Part shown: positions 22,293 through 34,573 of the stretch, piece by piece | Layout: every line of letters starts with the position of its first letter | Position numbering within the stretch: the first letter of the stretch is position 1 | DNA from: Gnetum montanum | Taxonomy: Eukaryota; Streptophyta; Gnetopsida; Gnetales; Gnetaceae | Assembly (NCBI GenBank): GCA_015680685.1 | Contig: MNCI01033474.1 | Coordinates: 349,361 to 413,360 of the forward strand | DNA length: 64,000 nt | Reading direction: 5' to 3' | Notes under the pieces: generated by a model | Database searches by the model: none | Seen by the model: only the letters and a program-made list of their open reading frames with translations | Told to the model about the DNA's origin: nothing | Translations under genes and position numbers: made by a program

Positions 22293-25200
22293 ATGATCAA
22301 CTTGTGATATTAACAATGATTCATATTTAACTTGTGATTGACAAAATTCCTTCAAATATGACTTGTGATAGCTTCATAATAATTCTTCTAAGGAAATTTT
22401 ACCATGACTCATGATGATCTTGTAGTATAGTAACCAAAACTCATGGTTCACTTAAGGTAAATATTTTAATAAGGAAAATTCATCATGTTCCATGATAAAG
22501 CCATGGTGTAGTGACCACGACTCATGACAAGGTCATGACATCCTTAGAAATTAATTATCTTTGTTTCTATTAACATCATAACTAATGTTATAATACCATC
22601 ACCAATGGTATTGTAGATCATGACTCATGTTATGTCATAATTGATTTGTGGTCCATAAAAATAAATGATTTTAATCGAAATATAATACATTATTCCAAAA
22701 TTATTATCCATCAATCTGACAAATACTATCACCAAAAACTTCAACTAATGTTATAACCAAAATCTACAAGAAATATAAAGATAGTAAAAATCTTAGTTAT
22801 AAGCATTGCTATACGAAGGATGTTTATCATGCACAAAATTACTATTATTGGAAAAAAATTTATATTTGGTTTAATGAACAAGAACATTGATAGAAAGAAT
22901 CCATACGCTTTATAAAAAATTAACTTACATATTTCTATTAGCATAATATTATGTCAATAATGGTCATTGCATTTTTAGAAAATAATAGATGTACAAAGAA
23001 TAGTCTTTAAGAAAGAGAGCATTTTCTATAGATTTCTCATGAATGTTACAAGTTGTAAAATGAAGTGTTTGAAATGTTTCAAATCAAAAAACTTAAGATC
23101 TATTCTTATTCACCAATAGATGAGATATATTCATAGAACAGCTTGATTTTTTTAAATTCAAATGTTTTTTAGACCTCTCTATGAACTGACTAAAGATGAG
23201 CATACATATGTTGCTAATAAGATAAAGAATGAAAAGATTATATTAAAATCGTTTACTTTCAACGATACTAATTGGTAAAGTAAACTTTCAACACTCTAGA
23301 TAATGAAATAATATTGTAACTATGTAAAGAGGATGAATCCTATATGAGTAACACTTGTTGCATTTTTTAAGAAATATGATCTAGCAAAATGCAAGAACAC
23401 TGAGGTCAAATCTATTCAAGAGACATACAATCTTGATTAGGAAATGATCAATGAGTTCCTATCATAACTAGCAGTGGAGTAGTACACACTAAGTAGTTCT
23501 CTATCATCATTAACTTAAAAGTAGCTCCTCCAATCAAAATGAAGATATTAGATGATGGTGAATAGATTCTTTATATCCTAATAGCCACCTCTCTAACTAA
23601 GCTTCTACTTGTAAAGAGTGAAAGATGATAATACAAACATAAAAAAAGAGGTATAATTGTATATCATTTATTTTGAAAATATTGTGATGGAAAATTTTGC
23701 ACTATTGTTTGACTTACTTTTCAAGTTCATTCCTCAAACAACCACAGAGATCTTTCTTATTGTAAGTATCTTAGATGATAACTAGCATCATCTAAAAAGC
23801 TTTGACAAAATGTTCAAGGATAGTGTTGGTGGCAAAAAAAAATATCTAAAAATGATAAACTAGGCATGAAATATACATGTTAATTTTCTTCATCATTAGA
23901 AATACCACACTGAGAAGTAGTAAAAATGGTATTGACTACAAGTGGTACAAACATATCCCTCATTTAAAGGATGATGGTAAACTATCATTAAGGATACTTA
24001 CAATGTATGATGACTCAAAGAAATTTGTTTTCAAATCTAAAAAATCATGTTTGTTATAGTTAAATATCCTAAATCCATAGAGTTTGGATAGCAATGATGA
24101 TGCCTACTTCATCAACATTATTTATCTCTATTATGGTATAAATTTTCTAAAAGACCTAAAGAAGTTTCCATCACCTAGTATAATATCTATATAGGAAAAT
24201 GAACGTACATAGATGCTTTAGATAATAGTTCATGATGTTAATGTTCATGATCTCAAAGATTGTGAAAATGATGAGCAGACAAAATACATACATCAGAATA
24301 TGAAGAAAATATTTGAAACAATAATCATGAGGTAGGTCAAATTTTCTAAAATTAAGATCAACTTTAGGGATGCAAAATAGCATGTAACAATGAATTAAAG
24401 CTTCCATTTATTTTAATGAAGAGATTTTGCAAAATAACTTTTTAAGTACACCCTCTTATATCATTCCTTACCTCTACAATTGTATAGAAAAATAACAAGA
24501 ATATCTATAGATACTGAGAATGATAGTACTAATGAGAATTATGACAATGAGATAAGGAGATTTAATGTTATAGACATGTTTGATAAAGTAATATATGATA
24601 TAACTACTAAATTAATATGTCTATAAACTAAAGGTTAAAAATTTCCTTAGATAAGATCCATTCTATAATAGTACGTTATTAGATTATTATAAAACATATT
24701 TTGATATACATATTTAAAAACATCCTAACTCTTTTAGTGCCTCTTCATATTGTAGGAATAGAAACTATCACTAATTTATGTTCCTCCCTTCATTTTATAA
24801 ATTTGATGCAAATGTTCAATTTTGTTATTTTAGAATGCATGGGTGTTGAAAACTACAAAGCCTATAGTAAGTGAAATAGATCATGCAATTGAAGCTACCA
24901 AAAAGTAAAGGTATATAAGTATTCAAGAACAAAATGTATTATTAACATAGGAATTCATCTTTATAAAGATTAAATCAACTGAAAAATAAAAAATAAATGT
25001 TCAGAGGAAAGAAAAACATGATACACTTACTGAAGATTCTATAGTAATGGATGTCAACAAACTTGCTAGTACTGTGAAAGATAAAAATGTTTGATAATAT
25101 TTAAGTATACTTTTTAAAATATATTGTTTTTATGGTTAATATAAATTTTAACACTTGTACAAATGCAAAAAGTGCCTCAAGACTTGATAGAAAAAGATAT

Positions 25201-26269
25201 CAAAAAGTCCATGGTAAGTGTAAATGAAATGTTAAAAAAATCCTAAGAGTTAAACTAACAATTCACTTATGATTGTTATATGTATATGAAATGTTCTAAA
25301 ATTCCTCATAATTAAAGTGACTATGTTACTGATAAAGTTTTTATATATTGATAATAAAGATAAAAATAGAATAATGAGTAAAGTTTATCTTCGATAAAGA
25401 TACTACAACATCAAAATAGTATTTTTATAATAATATGAATTAATGCATTACAATTTGATCAAAGATATAATGAATGACTAACATAAGGAATCTACCTATC
25501 AAGATTTTTAATAGAAAAGTCCAACATCCACAAGAGATAGAGAAGGTATACAAAAATAAATCACATAAGGAAAATAAAATAATTTCATGGACAAATTTAT
25601 TTATAAATAATTTTTAGAAAATTTTAAAGAAAAACTAAACCTAGTTCTATGGTGACCAAGGCACATACAATAATAAAAGTTTATACACGAAGTACACCAA
25701 AAAATTATTAAAATAGATTTTTTGAAAATGTGTAATTGATTCTATGTATTAGTTTCTTGATATGTAGGTAAATCAAACTAAGAAAGGAATATTTATGGAT
25801 AAAGATGACCAAAGTAAATTCCTTTAACTAAAATTTTTCAAGTATATATTACTTTCTAATATAATATAAAACCTCTATTTAGATAATGCTTATCTCTTAT
25901 TATGTTTATGATTTGAAACCTTCATGTTTTGTTTCTTAGCCTATGTATTATGTTTAAAAACCTTTTTTCTAGTTTAACTATGCTTGTGTTTTGAATTAAT
26001 TTAGTTATGTGTCCTCTTTTTCTTGATATCTTGATATTTTAATATATTCTTATTTTTTATGTTTATATTAAATTTTAGCATTTTATTTTTGTTATTTTTG
26101 CAAATGTGTAAGCACTACATCAACTTTATGATATGCTTTGTTATTATGTGTTTGGACTATTTTGTGTTTATTTGTAAATTATTTTTCTAAATACTTATAT
26201 TTTTGTTTTAGCTTTTATTTTTTATAATTCACATTTTATAGTGTCTCATGATAGCACCTTGTTGATGTA
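22293..26269. other. AT-rich unclassified region
   Basis: About 4 kb, strongly AT-rich, no LTR or recognised domain, not obviously related to the flanking elements. Short coding-like stretches exist on the plus strand between about 23680 and 24700 (for example 60 codons at 23877-24059) interrupted by stops, which may be an old gene or element remnant. Part may be the interior of the element or spacer into which Chr-1 inserted. I cannot assign it. Confidence 0.4.
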
Positions 26270-26272
26270 GGA

Positions 26273-27004
26273 ACACCTCTTCTGAACCTAATGTCATTCC
26301 TATAGGTGGAAAATTGAATATTTTGGAAGCTTGGAAGATATCCTTGAACCTAAAAATATGTCTTTCTTAAGAGCTAGGTAGTTGCAAAAGGCATCTCATC
26401 AATGTGGTACATGTCTTGTCATTCAAAGGAGACATCTTGCCTAGACCATAGACATCTTCCCAGTCTTGTAAATGTCTCCCTAGCTTTGAACAATTAACAA
26501 AGATACGTCTTAACAAAATTCCACACATCTTATTTGAGTCGGAAAAATTTTCAATGTAGTAGTTCCAAGATGGTAAATAATCAAGAATTTCGACTTCTAC
26601 ATGAAAAAGGTTTTCTTAAAGTTTTAGGTTTGTTTCAAGTTAAATATTGTTCTATGTTATAGGTTTTGCATGGGAGAGTTTCTGTGATCAATAAATGTAT
26701 GGTTTTGTCTATTGTGTAAGATCTTGGTTATTGTATTTCTACCTTGTGTAAGGGGGAAGGAATCCAAGTTGATTGATACTTGCATCAAGGATAATCATTT
26801 GTGATTGTAGAGCCTCCTACCCTACAATATCATTATGTGTATATGTATGTATTCTATAGAATTGTGATTTCATTGTAATTGTAATCTTATTTTAATATAA
26901 TGAAGATACCTAGTTTTATTTTTTCTAGCAACTAATTACCTTACATAGAATCTATATTTGGTGTGTTTTTTAAGGATTAATTTTAATGGAGTTACCTTGA
27001 TCCA
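26273..27004 (+). repeat. Probable 5' LTR of Chr-1
   Basis: The right end is set by the primer site at 27006 (LTR ends ATCCA). The left end TGATGTAGGAACACC at 26273 is a guess from the TG start. The second half is AT-rich with TATGTATGTATTC and polyadenylation-like AATATAATGAAG near 26895. No 3' partner is available for confirmation. Confidence 0.45.
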
Positions 27005-27005
27005 T

Positions 27006-27018
27006 TGGTATGAGATCC
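27006..27018 (+). other. Chr-1 primer-binding site, tRNA-iMet type
   Basis: TGGTATGAGATCC, two differences from TGGTATCAGAGCC, the standard initiator-Met primer site of plant chromoviruses. Confidence 0.65.
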
Positions 27019-27087
27019 TAGGAAAAAAAATTTGGAATGTGGTTATGGTTTTTTGTGCATGTTTCAAACGACCCCTAAAAAGAACAA

Positions 27088-27650
27088 TATTTAAGCCTTA
27101 AATAGAGATGTGGAGAGCATAAAATCATATTTTCAATTGATGGTTAATCTATTAGATAAAATCAGTGCTAAGGTGGATAGAAATGTAGGTTATAATCATG
27201 TTTTAGCTTGTGATGATGATGAAAAAATCCATTCAAATGAAGACAAATAAGTTTCTTAGGTAGGTGAAGGATGAGATGATGAGGAATAACATTCTAGTTA
27301 TGCAAGTATTAGATCTCTTAATCCAAGGGTTCCAAGAGAGAGGAATCCAAATCCTCATGTTAAAATCCCTAAAGCTCCATCATAGATTTCTTCTTCCTCT
27401 AACAGTAAATTGTATGATGAACATGATGTAAAAATTACTAGAGCTTTGAAAAATGTTGCAATAATTCCTTCTATGGAATTGAAAACTTTCAATGACATAC
27501 ATAATATAAATAACTTTGCAAGGTGCCTACAAGTACTTCACAAACATTTTGAGCTTGAGGAGGTACCAAATCATTTGATGGTATAAATTGTTGAATTCAT
27601 TTTAGAAGATATGAATTCAACCTAGTGGAAAGAAATTCTCAAAGCTATGT
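27088..27650 (+). pseudogene. Chr-1 gag, part 1
   Basis: Decayed gag upstream of the Ath-1 insertion. The readable part (about 27300-27640) has a Pro/Ser-rich piece and then ELKTFNDIHNINNFARCLQ and a WKEILKAM segment typical of a capsid N-terminus. It continues at 41964 after removal of Ath-1 and one copy of the TATGT duplication. Confidence 0.55.
27646..27650. other. Target-site duplication of Ath-1, left copy
   Basis: TATGT directly before the Ath-1 5' LTR; the right copy is at 41959-41963. Confidence 0.9.
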
Positions 27651-27793
27651 TGATGAGTTGCATCATGGGTTACGTTGACAAGGCCAAGGCCTTGTCAACA
27701 TAGCCCCATCAATGTAACCCAATCAACTAAATTTTGTTGATGCATGATTTGATGCGTTGATGTGATCCCATTGATGTAGTGTTTGTTTATGCC

Positions 27794-27801
27794 TATAAAT
27801 A
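27794..27801 (+). promoter_or_regulatory. TATA box of Ath-1 5' LTR
   Basis: TATAAATA, 18 bp after the TTGATG..CCCAT..GATG motif of U3; the 3' LTR has the same arrangement (41201-41208). Confidence 0.7.
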
Positions 27802-27916
27802 TGCACTCACCAACCACATTTATAGCAACAAGTCTCATAGTTGTAGCAAAGCTCTAAAAATTTTTCCTCTTGAAAGTTAGAATATTTTCTAAGTGCTCGT
27901 AGTAGGAGTCAAAAAG

Positions 27917-28929
27917 TGATGAGTGTCGAGGTACCCCTACGCTCAACCATACGAATATAAGCATTTCACACACGATCTAGTCGAATTCCAAGGACTAAGT
28001 GCTTATGTGCCCTTGTGGAACAAGGATGGGTTGATTAATCGTTGTCTTCCCAAGCTTACATGTATGTCACGATTGTATGATTAAGTAAGCTTGAGGCATA
28101 TGATTTTTATAGCTTTTATGTTTTTATGTCATGTGCTAATAAGGGAGAAGAGAGATAACTAAGTGACTAATTTATCTTAACTACTCATTAACTAAGTTCT
28201 AACTAATCCTAACACCATTATCTTGTGCAACACTACTGGGATTACCAAATGCTAATCGTTACTAGGTTACCAAGTGTTACACGCATGCTCAGAGTGATCA
28301 TACTGAGTGTAATTTAACGATTTTCTTAATTGATCAAAATGAATTACTACGCTAATAACATAAATGTAAAGTGCATAAAATAAAATAAATGCATAAAAAA
28401 TAAAATAAAATAAATGTGTAAGAAAACAAATCTCAAGTGCTGTAAGGATGAATCGAAGAGCTTGTCTTTATTGCCGTACACAAGGTGCGCTTAGGTACAT
28501 AATTCTCGAATAAAGATCCATCCACACTTAGACCTTCTGTTGCAGGCACTTGCAATATACTCTAACTTTTAAACAAACTACAAGAGTTTCACTACTTGAC
28601 TACTAAAAGACTTTTTTTCAATTGTGCACTTGGGCACTATATTTATAGACTTGGGACCAGCTATTCTAATAATTAGAGTAACTGCTCTAATAATTAGAAT
28701 AATTGCTCCAATAATAACCACTCTAATTATTAGAGTGACCACTCCAATAATAACTACTCTAATAATTAAAGTACTTGCTCCAATAATAACCACTCTAATT
28801 ATTAAAGTAAACACTCCAATAATAACCACTCTAATAATTAGAGTAATCACTCCAATAATAACTGCTCTAATTATTAGAGTAACCACTCTAATAATAACCG
28901 CTCTAATAATTAGAGTAACCACTTCATCA
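27917..28929 (-). repeat. Nested solo Athila LTR with AAAAG duplication
   Basis: A 1013-bp LTR in reverse orientation inside the Ath-1 5' LTR. Ends TGATGAGT..TTCATCA on the plus strand, flanked by AAAAG at 27912-27916 and 28930-28934; the Ath-1 3' LTR runs uninterrupted through the same point. Its U5 end resembles that of Ath-2 (the GGGGTACCTCG..ACTCAT stretch). No internal region remains, so it arose by recombination between the two LTRs of an Athila element that inserted after Ath-1. Confidence 0.92.
28656..28926. repeat. Palindromic tandem array inside the solo LTR
   Basis: About nine copies of a roughly 30-bp unit built from CTCTAATAATTAGAGTAA and CTCCAATAATAAC. CTCTAATAATTAGAG is a near-perfect palindrome, so the array looks alike on both strands and yields stop-free frames on both. 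It occupies the U3 part of the solo LTR. Confidence 0.9.
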
Positions 28930-29328
28930 AAAAGTGTATGGATCTTTATTTGAACACTATTGTACCTAAGCACGTTAGTGTGTGTGACAATAAAGACGAG
29001 CTTTCTGATAAACCTTGAAGCACTTTGAAATAGATTAATTATTTCCTTTATGCATTTAATAGTTTAAGCAATTTCCTTTAATGTTTTAAGTAATTAATTA
29101 AGCTAGACTAAGCTAAATTAAATAGTGATGAATTAAGCATATAAGTACAACTACTTTGAGCATACGCTTGGCACTTGGTAATCCCAGTAACGCTTAACGT
29201 TTGGTAACCTAGTAGCGTTAAACATGTTCAGGATGTGTACGACAAGTGGGAATGGATGCTTATGCTAGGATTAGTTAAATGTTAGTTAGTTAAAGTAAAC
29301 TAGAAATTAAATATATAATTCTTTATTC

Positions 29329-29596
29329 TTTATTCTTTATTCTTTATTTTTAAGTGACTTAAAACATAACACATAGAAATGATAAAAATTAAATGTCTCA
29401 GTTGCACTTAACCATACCTTTGCATTTCACAAGTGTAATTGGGAAGACAAAAATTGCAATAGTTATTCTTTATTCTTTATTTTTAAGTGACTTAAAACAT
29501 AAAACATAGAAATGATAAAAATTAAATGTCTCAGTTGCACTTAACCATACCTTTTCATTTCACAAGTGTAATTGGGAAGAAAACAATTACAATAGT
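29329..29596 (+). repeat. 134-bp tandem duplication in Ath-1 5' LTR
   Basis: Two nearly identical copies, about 29329-29462 and 29463-29596, from TTATTCTTTA through CACAAGTGTAATTGGGAAGA. The 3' LTR has a single copy, so the duplication postdates insertion. Confidence 0.8.
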
Positions 29597-29719
29597 TAGT
29601 TTCACCTCCTAGAGACCAGTGTACTTAGAAGGCTATAAGTCCATAGAATTTGTCTAGATCACAAGTGAAAGCTTAGTGATTAATATGTTTGGGCATAGGA
29701 TCTACTCAGTACTCATCAT

Positions 29720-29737
29720 TGGCATCATTACTAGGGA
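29720..29737 (+). other. Ath-1 primer-binding site, tRNA-Asp type
   Basis: TGGCATCATTACTAGGGA against TGGCGCCGTTGCCGGGGA, the complement of the plant tRNA-Asp 3' end: six differences, all transitions. Confidence 0.85.
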
Positions 29738-29880
29738 CTTGTAGTTTGAAATGTGCACTATCCAATACTTAGTGAAAATTATTTAAGATTGTTGGAACAA
29801 ATCCTAAAGTCATAATCATTCAAAAAATAAAAAATAATAATCATAATTAAAAGCATACTAAATTTTTCTTCTAATCCAAA

Positions 29881-31623
29881 ATGTCTTCTTCTCATAGACA
29901 TGATGAATCAAAACTACCAATGCCTTAAGAATTCAAAGTGGTATACACTCATCAAGATGAGATTGTGCCTGATTTCACCTTCATCCTGCATCAAGATGAA
30001 CATTTGTCGAGGAGAAACATGAAGGGAAACATTGTGTTGCCTCCTGACTGATCTATTCCTGGGATGCTACTCCAAACTCTTAAGGGGTTGGGCATCTCGA
30101 ATCTTCACAAAAAATACATTGTGTAGGACCATGACTATTGGGACTACCATCCCACTAGATCACAATGCAAAAGAGATCAGCACCAGGAGAAGCACCATGA
30201 AGCTATGAAGGAAAAATGTTTTACTAACCTCTTGTTCTTACTGAACCAAAAAGACAATGAGGATCCTTCCTATGGGGGTTCTCAACATCAAGATTATCCA
30301 CCCCTTAAGTTTGGTGAAGGGGGCTTGAACCTAAATTTAAAGTCCACTATCAACAATCCTGGTTTAGGCAAGAGTGGGAGGCAAGGTAGGGGCTCGAGCA
30401 AGCATCGTGATGAGGATAAAGCTAATGATTATGGCCATGACAAGTGGAGAGGAGGTGGTATACACCATGGTGGTGGCAGTCCTCCTCCCTTTTCACCCAC
30501 TTCATTGGCATCTTCTTCTTCCTCCTATGCATCTAATTAAAACTGTGGAGGACAAAACCATGATGAAGGTGAATGATGGGATAATGATTGAAGACCCTAC
30601 CATGAATGAAGGGGTAGCAGAGGACATCATAAGCATCATCAAAATCATGATGATGATGAAATTTTGTTTGCAACTCAAAGCATGCTAAACATCATAGAGG
30701 CAGTCAAAATTCCAACTAGGCATGTTAAAGATAACAAAATCAAGAGGTTGGATATGAACGATATCTCCATATTTGAGGGGGAATATAACTCAGATCCAAA
30801 GACTCATCTTCAACCCTTTCACAATGCTTGTGCCTTGTAGAACATCAAGAAAGACTAGCAAAAACTTAAGCTCTTTCCTAAAACACTTACAAAAGAAGCA
30901 AAAAGTTGGTACCACTCTTTGGAGATGAAATCAAGTCATAGATAGAGTACAATGCTTGAGCTATTCAATGAAAAATATCAAACATACTCTTGAGTGCCTA
31001 ATTTGAGAAAGCATATCTAAGGCTAGAAACAAGGAACACATGAATCCTTAGATGCAACCATGGGCATGTATTATTTTATTTTGCATAGATGTCCTGGCCA
31101 TGGTTATTCTCAATGGGAGTCACTTCACCATACCATAGATGGGCTCCAATCAAAAACAAGGAGAACCCTTGGGGTCTTTTCCCAAGGAAGATAATCAAAA
31201 CTTAGAGCCCATTAGATTCAAAGGCTAATTGAGCCTATTGCAAAAGAAGAAGGTGAATTGAGGAAATGGGAAAGTGCTAAAGAATATAACTAGGACCCTT
31301 CCATTAGAAAAAGAGAGGTCTAATTCTATGATAGTGAGGGGGAGGCACCACTTGATGAAGTAGTGCAACAAAAAACCTTGTCAATTCAAAATTTTGCTTT
31401 TGAATTTTTGGCCAAGGTGGACAAGATGTGGGAATCTTTGAATAAAAAATTTCAAACTACTCTAAAAATTGTAGTGGAATCCAAAGAGAAAGGTAGTAAT
31501 TGTGATCATAAGAGAAGAAAGGAAGCTGAACATGCCTACAAAAGGGGTAAGGGAAAAGCTGCTACAGTAGAAGAGGTTGTGGAGTCAAAATCAGATGAAG
31601 ATGATGATGGGTGTGACATTTAC
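29881..31623 (+). pseudogene. Ath-1 gag
   Basis: ATG at 29881. N-terminal charged part, a Gly/His/Pro-rich middle (clean stretch 30205-30540), then the capsid core from about 30720: DISIFEGEYNSDPKTHLQ, QKLKLFPKTLTKEAKSWY, MLELFNEKYQTYS and HRCPGHGYSQWE, aligned block by block with Ath-2 gag (FSGGYDLDPHQHLQ; FNERYQTYARV). The C-terminal piece 31363-31623 is clean, basic and acidic by turns. Many internal TAG and TGA codons stand where Ath-2 has Gln, Arg or Trp. Gag forms the virus-like particle. Confidence 0.8.
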
Positions 31624-31732
31624 TAATATAAAGATTCTAAGGGATGTTTTCCTATTGTGTCACCCATGTAGGAATCTAGGATGTATACTTTGAATCCTTG
31701 ACTGGCAAGAAGGCAAGCACCTAAAAGATTAC

Positions 31733-32044
31733 CTTATACTTAAGGCAATCCCAAATAGTTCCACCAACAACAAGCTTACCATCCAAGTAGAGCTCCACCA
31801 TAACCATATGAGCAATATCATTAATGGTAGCATCCACAGTCATGGAGGATGCAACTACTGAGGTAGTAGTACCCTTACAAGCAACCAAATCCATATGGGT
31901 ACTATGTTTAGCAACCCATGTCTCCACCTGACTCTTCCAATCACACTTCTTTTCAACATCATTACTACCCTCCAAAGCATCATAGAACTCATTCTCCGTC
32001 TCCAAGAGGGGAATCACCATATCCGTGTCACCCTTCTCATCCTT
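31733..32044 (-). pseudogene. Exon-like insert on the minus strand of Ath-1
   Basis: A 312-bp stretch, exactly 104 codons in phase, with no stops, bounded on the minus strand by an acceptor (GTGTAG at 32050-32045) and a donor (AAG|GTAATC at 31732). The protein part has ENEFYDALEG, DWKSQVETWV, ACKGTTTSVV and a GGTIWDCLKYK end, with the balanced composition of a real globular protein. It lies between gag and protease of Ath-1 on the wrong strand and has far fewer lesions than its surroundings. I do not recognise the family. It could be an exon captured from a host gene. The opposing view is that it is the antisense of the Pro-rich gag tail, which also has a plus-strand frame at 31918-32115. Confidence 0.45.
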
Positions 32045-32334
32045 CTACACATGTCTCTCCACCATCAACCCAATTATTTCCTGCCCCATCCATGCATGGT
32101 GAGATTCCCACGTAGCCACAACAACATAATGCTACTAGGGCCATTAACTTACAATTTCTTCCTCCATCAAGTGCTTTGGAACCTAGACCCAGAAAAAGAT
32201 CATTCTTCTAAACCAATAGCCCAATAAAGCCCTCACTAACTTATGCAACTGGTCACCATATATCTCCTTCATCCTTTGCATTTATTCTTTTCAAGAACCC
32301 TTCAAACCAAACACCTCCCAAGATCTACACAGCC

Positions 32335-33064
32335 ATGTTAACCCATGCTATATCCAATTGGATCAAGGTTAGAAATCTTCCTAGGAAAAGAGCTAATCCT
32401 AGAAGTCCTCTCATCTACCTACAGATTGCAAGAAATGATCCATGCAAATCTCTTCTTCTAATTTCTCATGAAATGTACATATCTTGGAACTTTCTTACTC
32501 TCAAGAAGAGTACCATTCATTTAGAATTGAAAGATTAGTCCATAAATGTTCCCTTGGGATTAGTGAAGAACATTGTGACCACTATTTGTGGATAGTCCTA
32601 TCTTGTCGATTTCCTGGTGATCAAGGTTGATAGCTACAAAGGAGACTTCCAAATCATTATAGGAAGTACTTTTTAAGCATTGTTTATGTGTGAATGGACA
32701 TCAGAGATCTTTCCTTGTAAATTTTCAAGGAAAATGCATTTTGAAAGATCGAGAAGAAGAGAGTTTCATGCATTACATACAATGATATAGGGTGCAATTG
32801 TGTGCAGAAGTTATGGTTTATCAAAACCACATCAATCAAAGCATGCATATAATGTGTAGATGAATCTAAAATTCAAAGTGCCTATATGTAGTAGCCACAA
32901 AGTAGGAGGGTACCTAGTGGTTGATAGTTGATCATGATAGTAGCATACTTTGCATGGAACCAACTAAGAGCCTAACATGTGCCTATGTTGAAGGTATGGA
33001 TGAACTAGAGTAATTTCATCACCAACTCTCTAATGATGAACCTAATGATACTTAATAGGGAGAG
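32335..33064 (+). pseudogene. Ath-1 protease region
   Basis: The eroded aspartic-protease region between gag and RT. Recognisable parts: SINVPLGLVKNIV followed by YLVDFLVIKVD and FQIIIGSTF near 32540-32670, which fit the Athila protease second half (V-x-Y-P-L-G..V-x-F-V-V..I-I-L-G-R-P-F). The D-T/S-G active-site loop is not readable. Confidence 0.6.
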
Positions 33065-34573
33065 TTGGAAACCCCTAACAATTTTAAACAACAGCTCCTA
33101 GAGTTGAAAACTCTACCTATTGGCATGGAATATGCATTTCTAAAAAATGGAAAGTCAATGATAATCAATGCTAACGTTGCTCCTGTGCAAAAAAAGATGC
33201 AGCTAAATGTGGTTAACAAATGGCCAACAGTCTTTGCTTGGCTATATCCTAAACTCATTGGGATTGATCCTAGGATATGCCAACACTACATCTACACTAA
33301 TCCTTTCATCAAGCTAAAGAGACAACTATAATAGTGGCTAAATCCCAAATTGAAGTAAACTGACAAAGAGAAAATTGAATAACTCCTTAAGGTGGGGTTC
33401 ATCTATCCAATTGCAAATAGCAAGCAAATTAGCCCATTTGTGCTTATGCCAAAGAAAGGTGACAAGTGATTGGTGTGTATTGATTTTAGATTATTGAACA
33501 TGCCAACATTTAAATATCACTTTCTATTGGCATTTGTGGACCAGGTCTTGGACACTATCTCTAGGCATTGCTATTACAAGTTTTTGGATGGTTATGGTGG
33601 TTATAACCAAATTTAGATCACACTAGAGGATTAAGCCAAAACTACATTCACAAGTCCTTGGGGGACTTTTGCATATTAAAAGATGTTGTTTGGCCTGTGC
33701 AATGCCCATGCAACTTTCCAATCTCTTATCCTAATCATTTTTCAATAGTAGACTAGTAGCAAGGTGGAGGTCATCATGGATGACTTTGCCACCTATGATG
33801 CTACATTTGAGCAAGCCCTAGACTATCTTAAGCAAGTGCTTAAAAGGTGTGTGGAGACCAATCTTCAGCTCAATTAGCAAAAGAACCATCTCATGGTTTA
33901 GGAAGGCATTATGTTGGGGCACAGAATCTCACAAACAAGGATTGAGGTGGACCCTAAAAAGATTAGGATCATCCAAGAAATTACCCATCAGCCAAAAATC
34001 ATTAAAGATGTCTGGTCATTCGTTGAACACACTGGTTACTTCTGACAATTCATAGAGAATTTCTCTAAAATCACTAAACCATTAGTCAAGCTCACAAAGA
34101 AAGATGCTCCATTCATATGGACCAAGGGATGCAAAAAAGCATTCTAGCAACTTAAGGATAAGCTTGTAGAAACTCTAATTCTACGAGCATCTAATTAGTC
34201 CTATCCATTTCACATAATGATGGATGCATCAAACTATGCCTTGGGAGGTGTGCTTACATAGTTGAATGATCAGAAACATCCTTATTATATCCATTGTGCA
34301 AGCTAAAGCATTGTAGGTGCATAGCTCAATTACAACATAATAGAAATAAAGCTAATGGTAATGGTGTATGCCTTGGAGAAATTCAAGCACTATGTGCTTG
34401 GATACAAGGTATTTGTGCACATTGATCAAAATGCCATTCACTTCCTCATGAATAGGCCAACGATGAACCCCTATGTCATACAATGGTTGGTGATCTTATA
34501 GGAGTTCAATCTTACAATGGTAGATCAAAAGGGAACTAAGAACGTGATCATTAATCACTTGTCTCAATTATGA
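33065..34573 (+). pseudogene. Ath-1 reverse transcriptase and RNase H
   Basis: RT blocks in order: KVGFIYPIANSKQISPFVLMPKK, CIDFRLLN, FLDGYGGYNQI (catalytic Asp kept), TTFTSPWGTFAY, LFGLCNAHATFQ and VIMDDFATY (the x-x-D-D box kept, near 33780). Thumb region LGHRISQTRIEVDPKKI. RNase H: HIMMDASNYALGGVL (first Asp), LEKFKHYVLGY, HIDQNAIHFLM and a final NHLSQL end. Together these copy the genomic RNA into DNA. Stops are scattered (many TAG for Trp or Gln), with no single large deletion. It is the best preserved pol domain of Ath-1. Confidence 0.85.

Larger units (their letters stand above)
27651..29718 (+). repeat. Ath-1 5' LTR, interrupted by a solo LTR
   Basis: LTR sequence 27651-27916 and 28935-29718, separated by a nested solo LTR and its duplication. 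TATA box TATAAATA at 27794-27801. The U3 motif TTGATGTGATCCCATTGATG is at 27757-27776. Without the insertion it is about 1050 bp, longer than the 881-bp 3' LTR mainly because of a 134-bp tandem duplication at 29329-29596. Confidence 0.9.

Noticed and set aside
28578-28973. Long stop-free frames on both strands
   Set aside because: They are a by-product of the palindromic 30-bp array in the solo LTR; the protein would be a simple repeat and there is no gene context.
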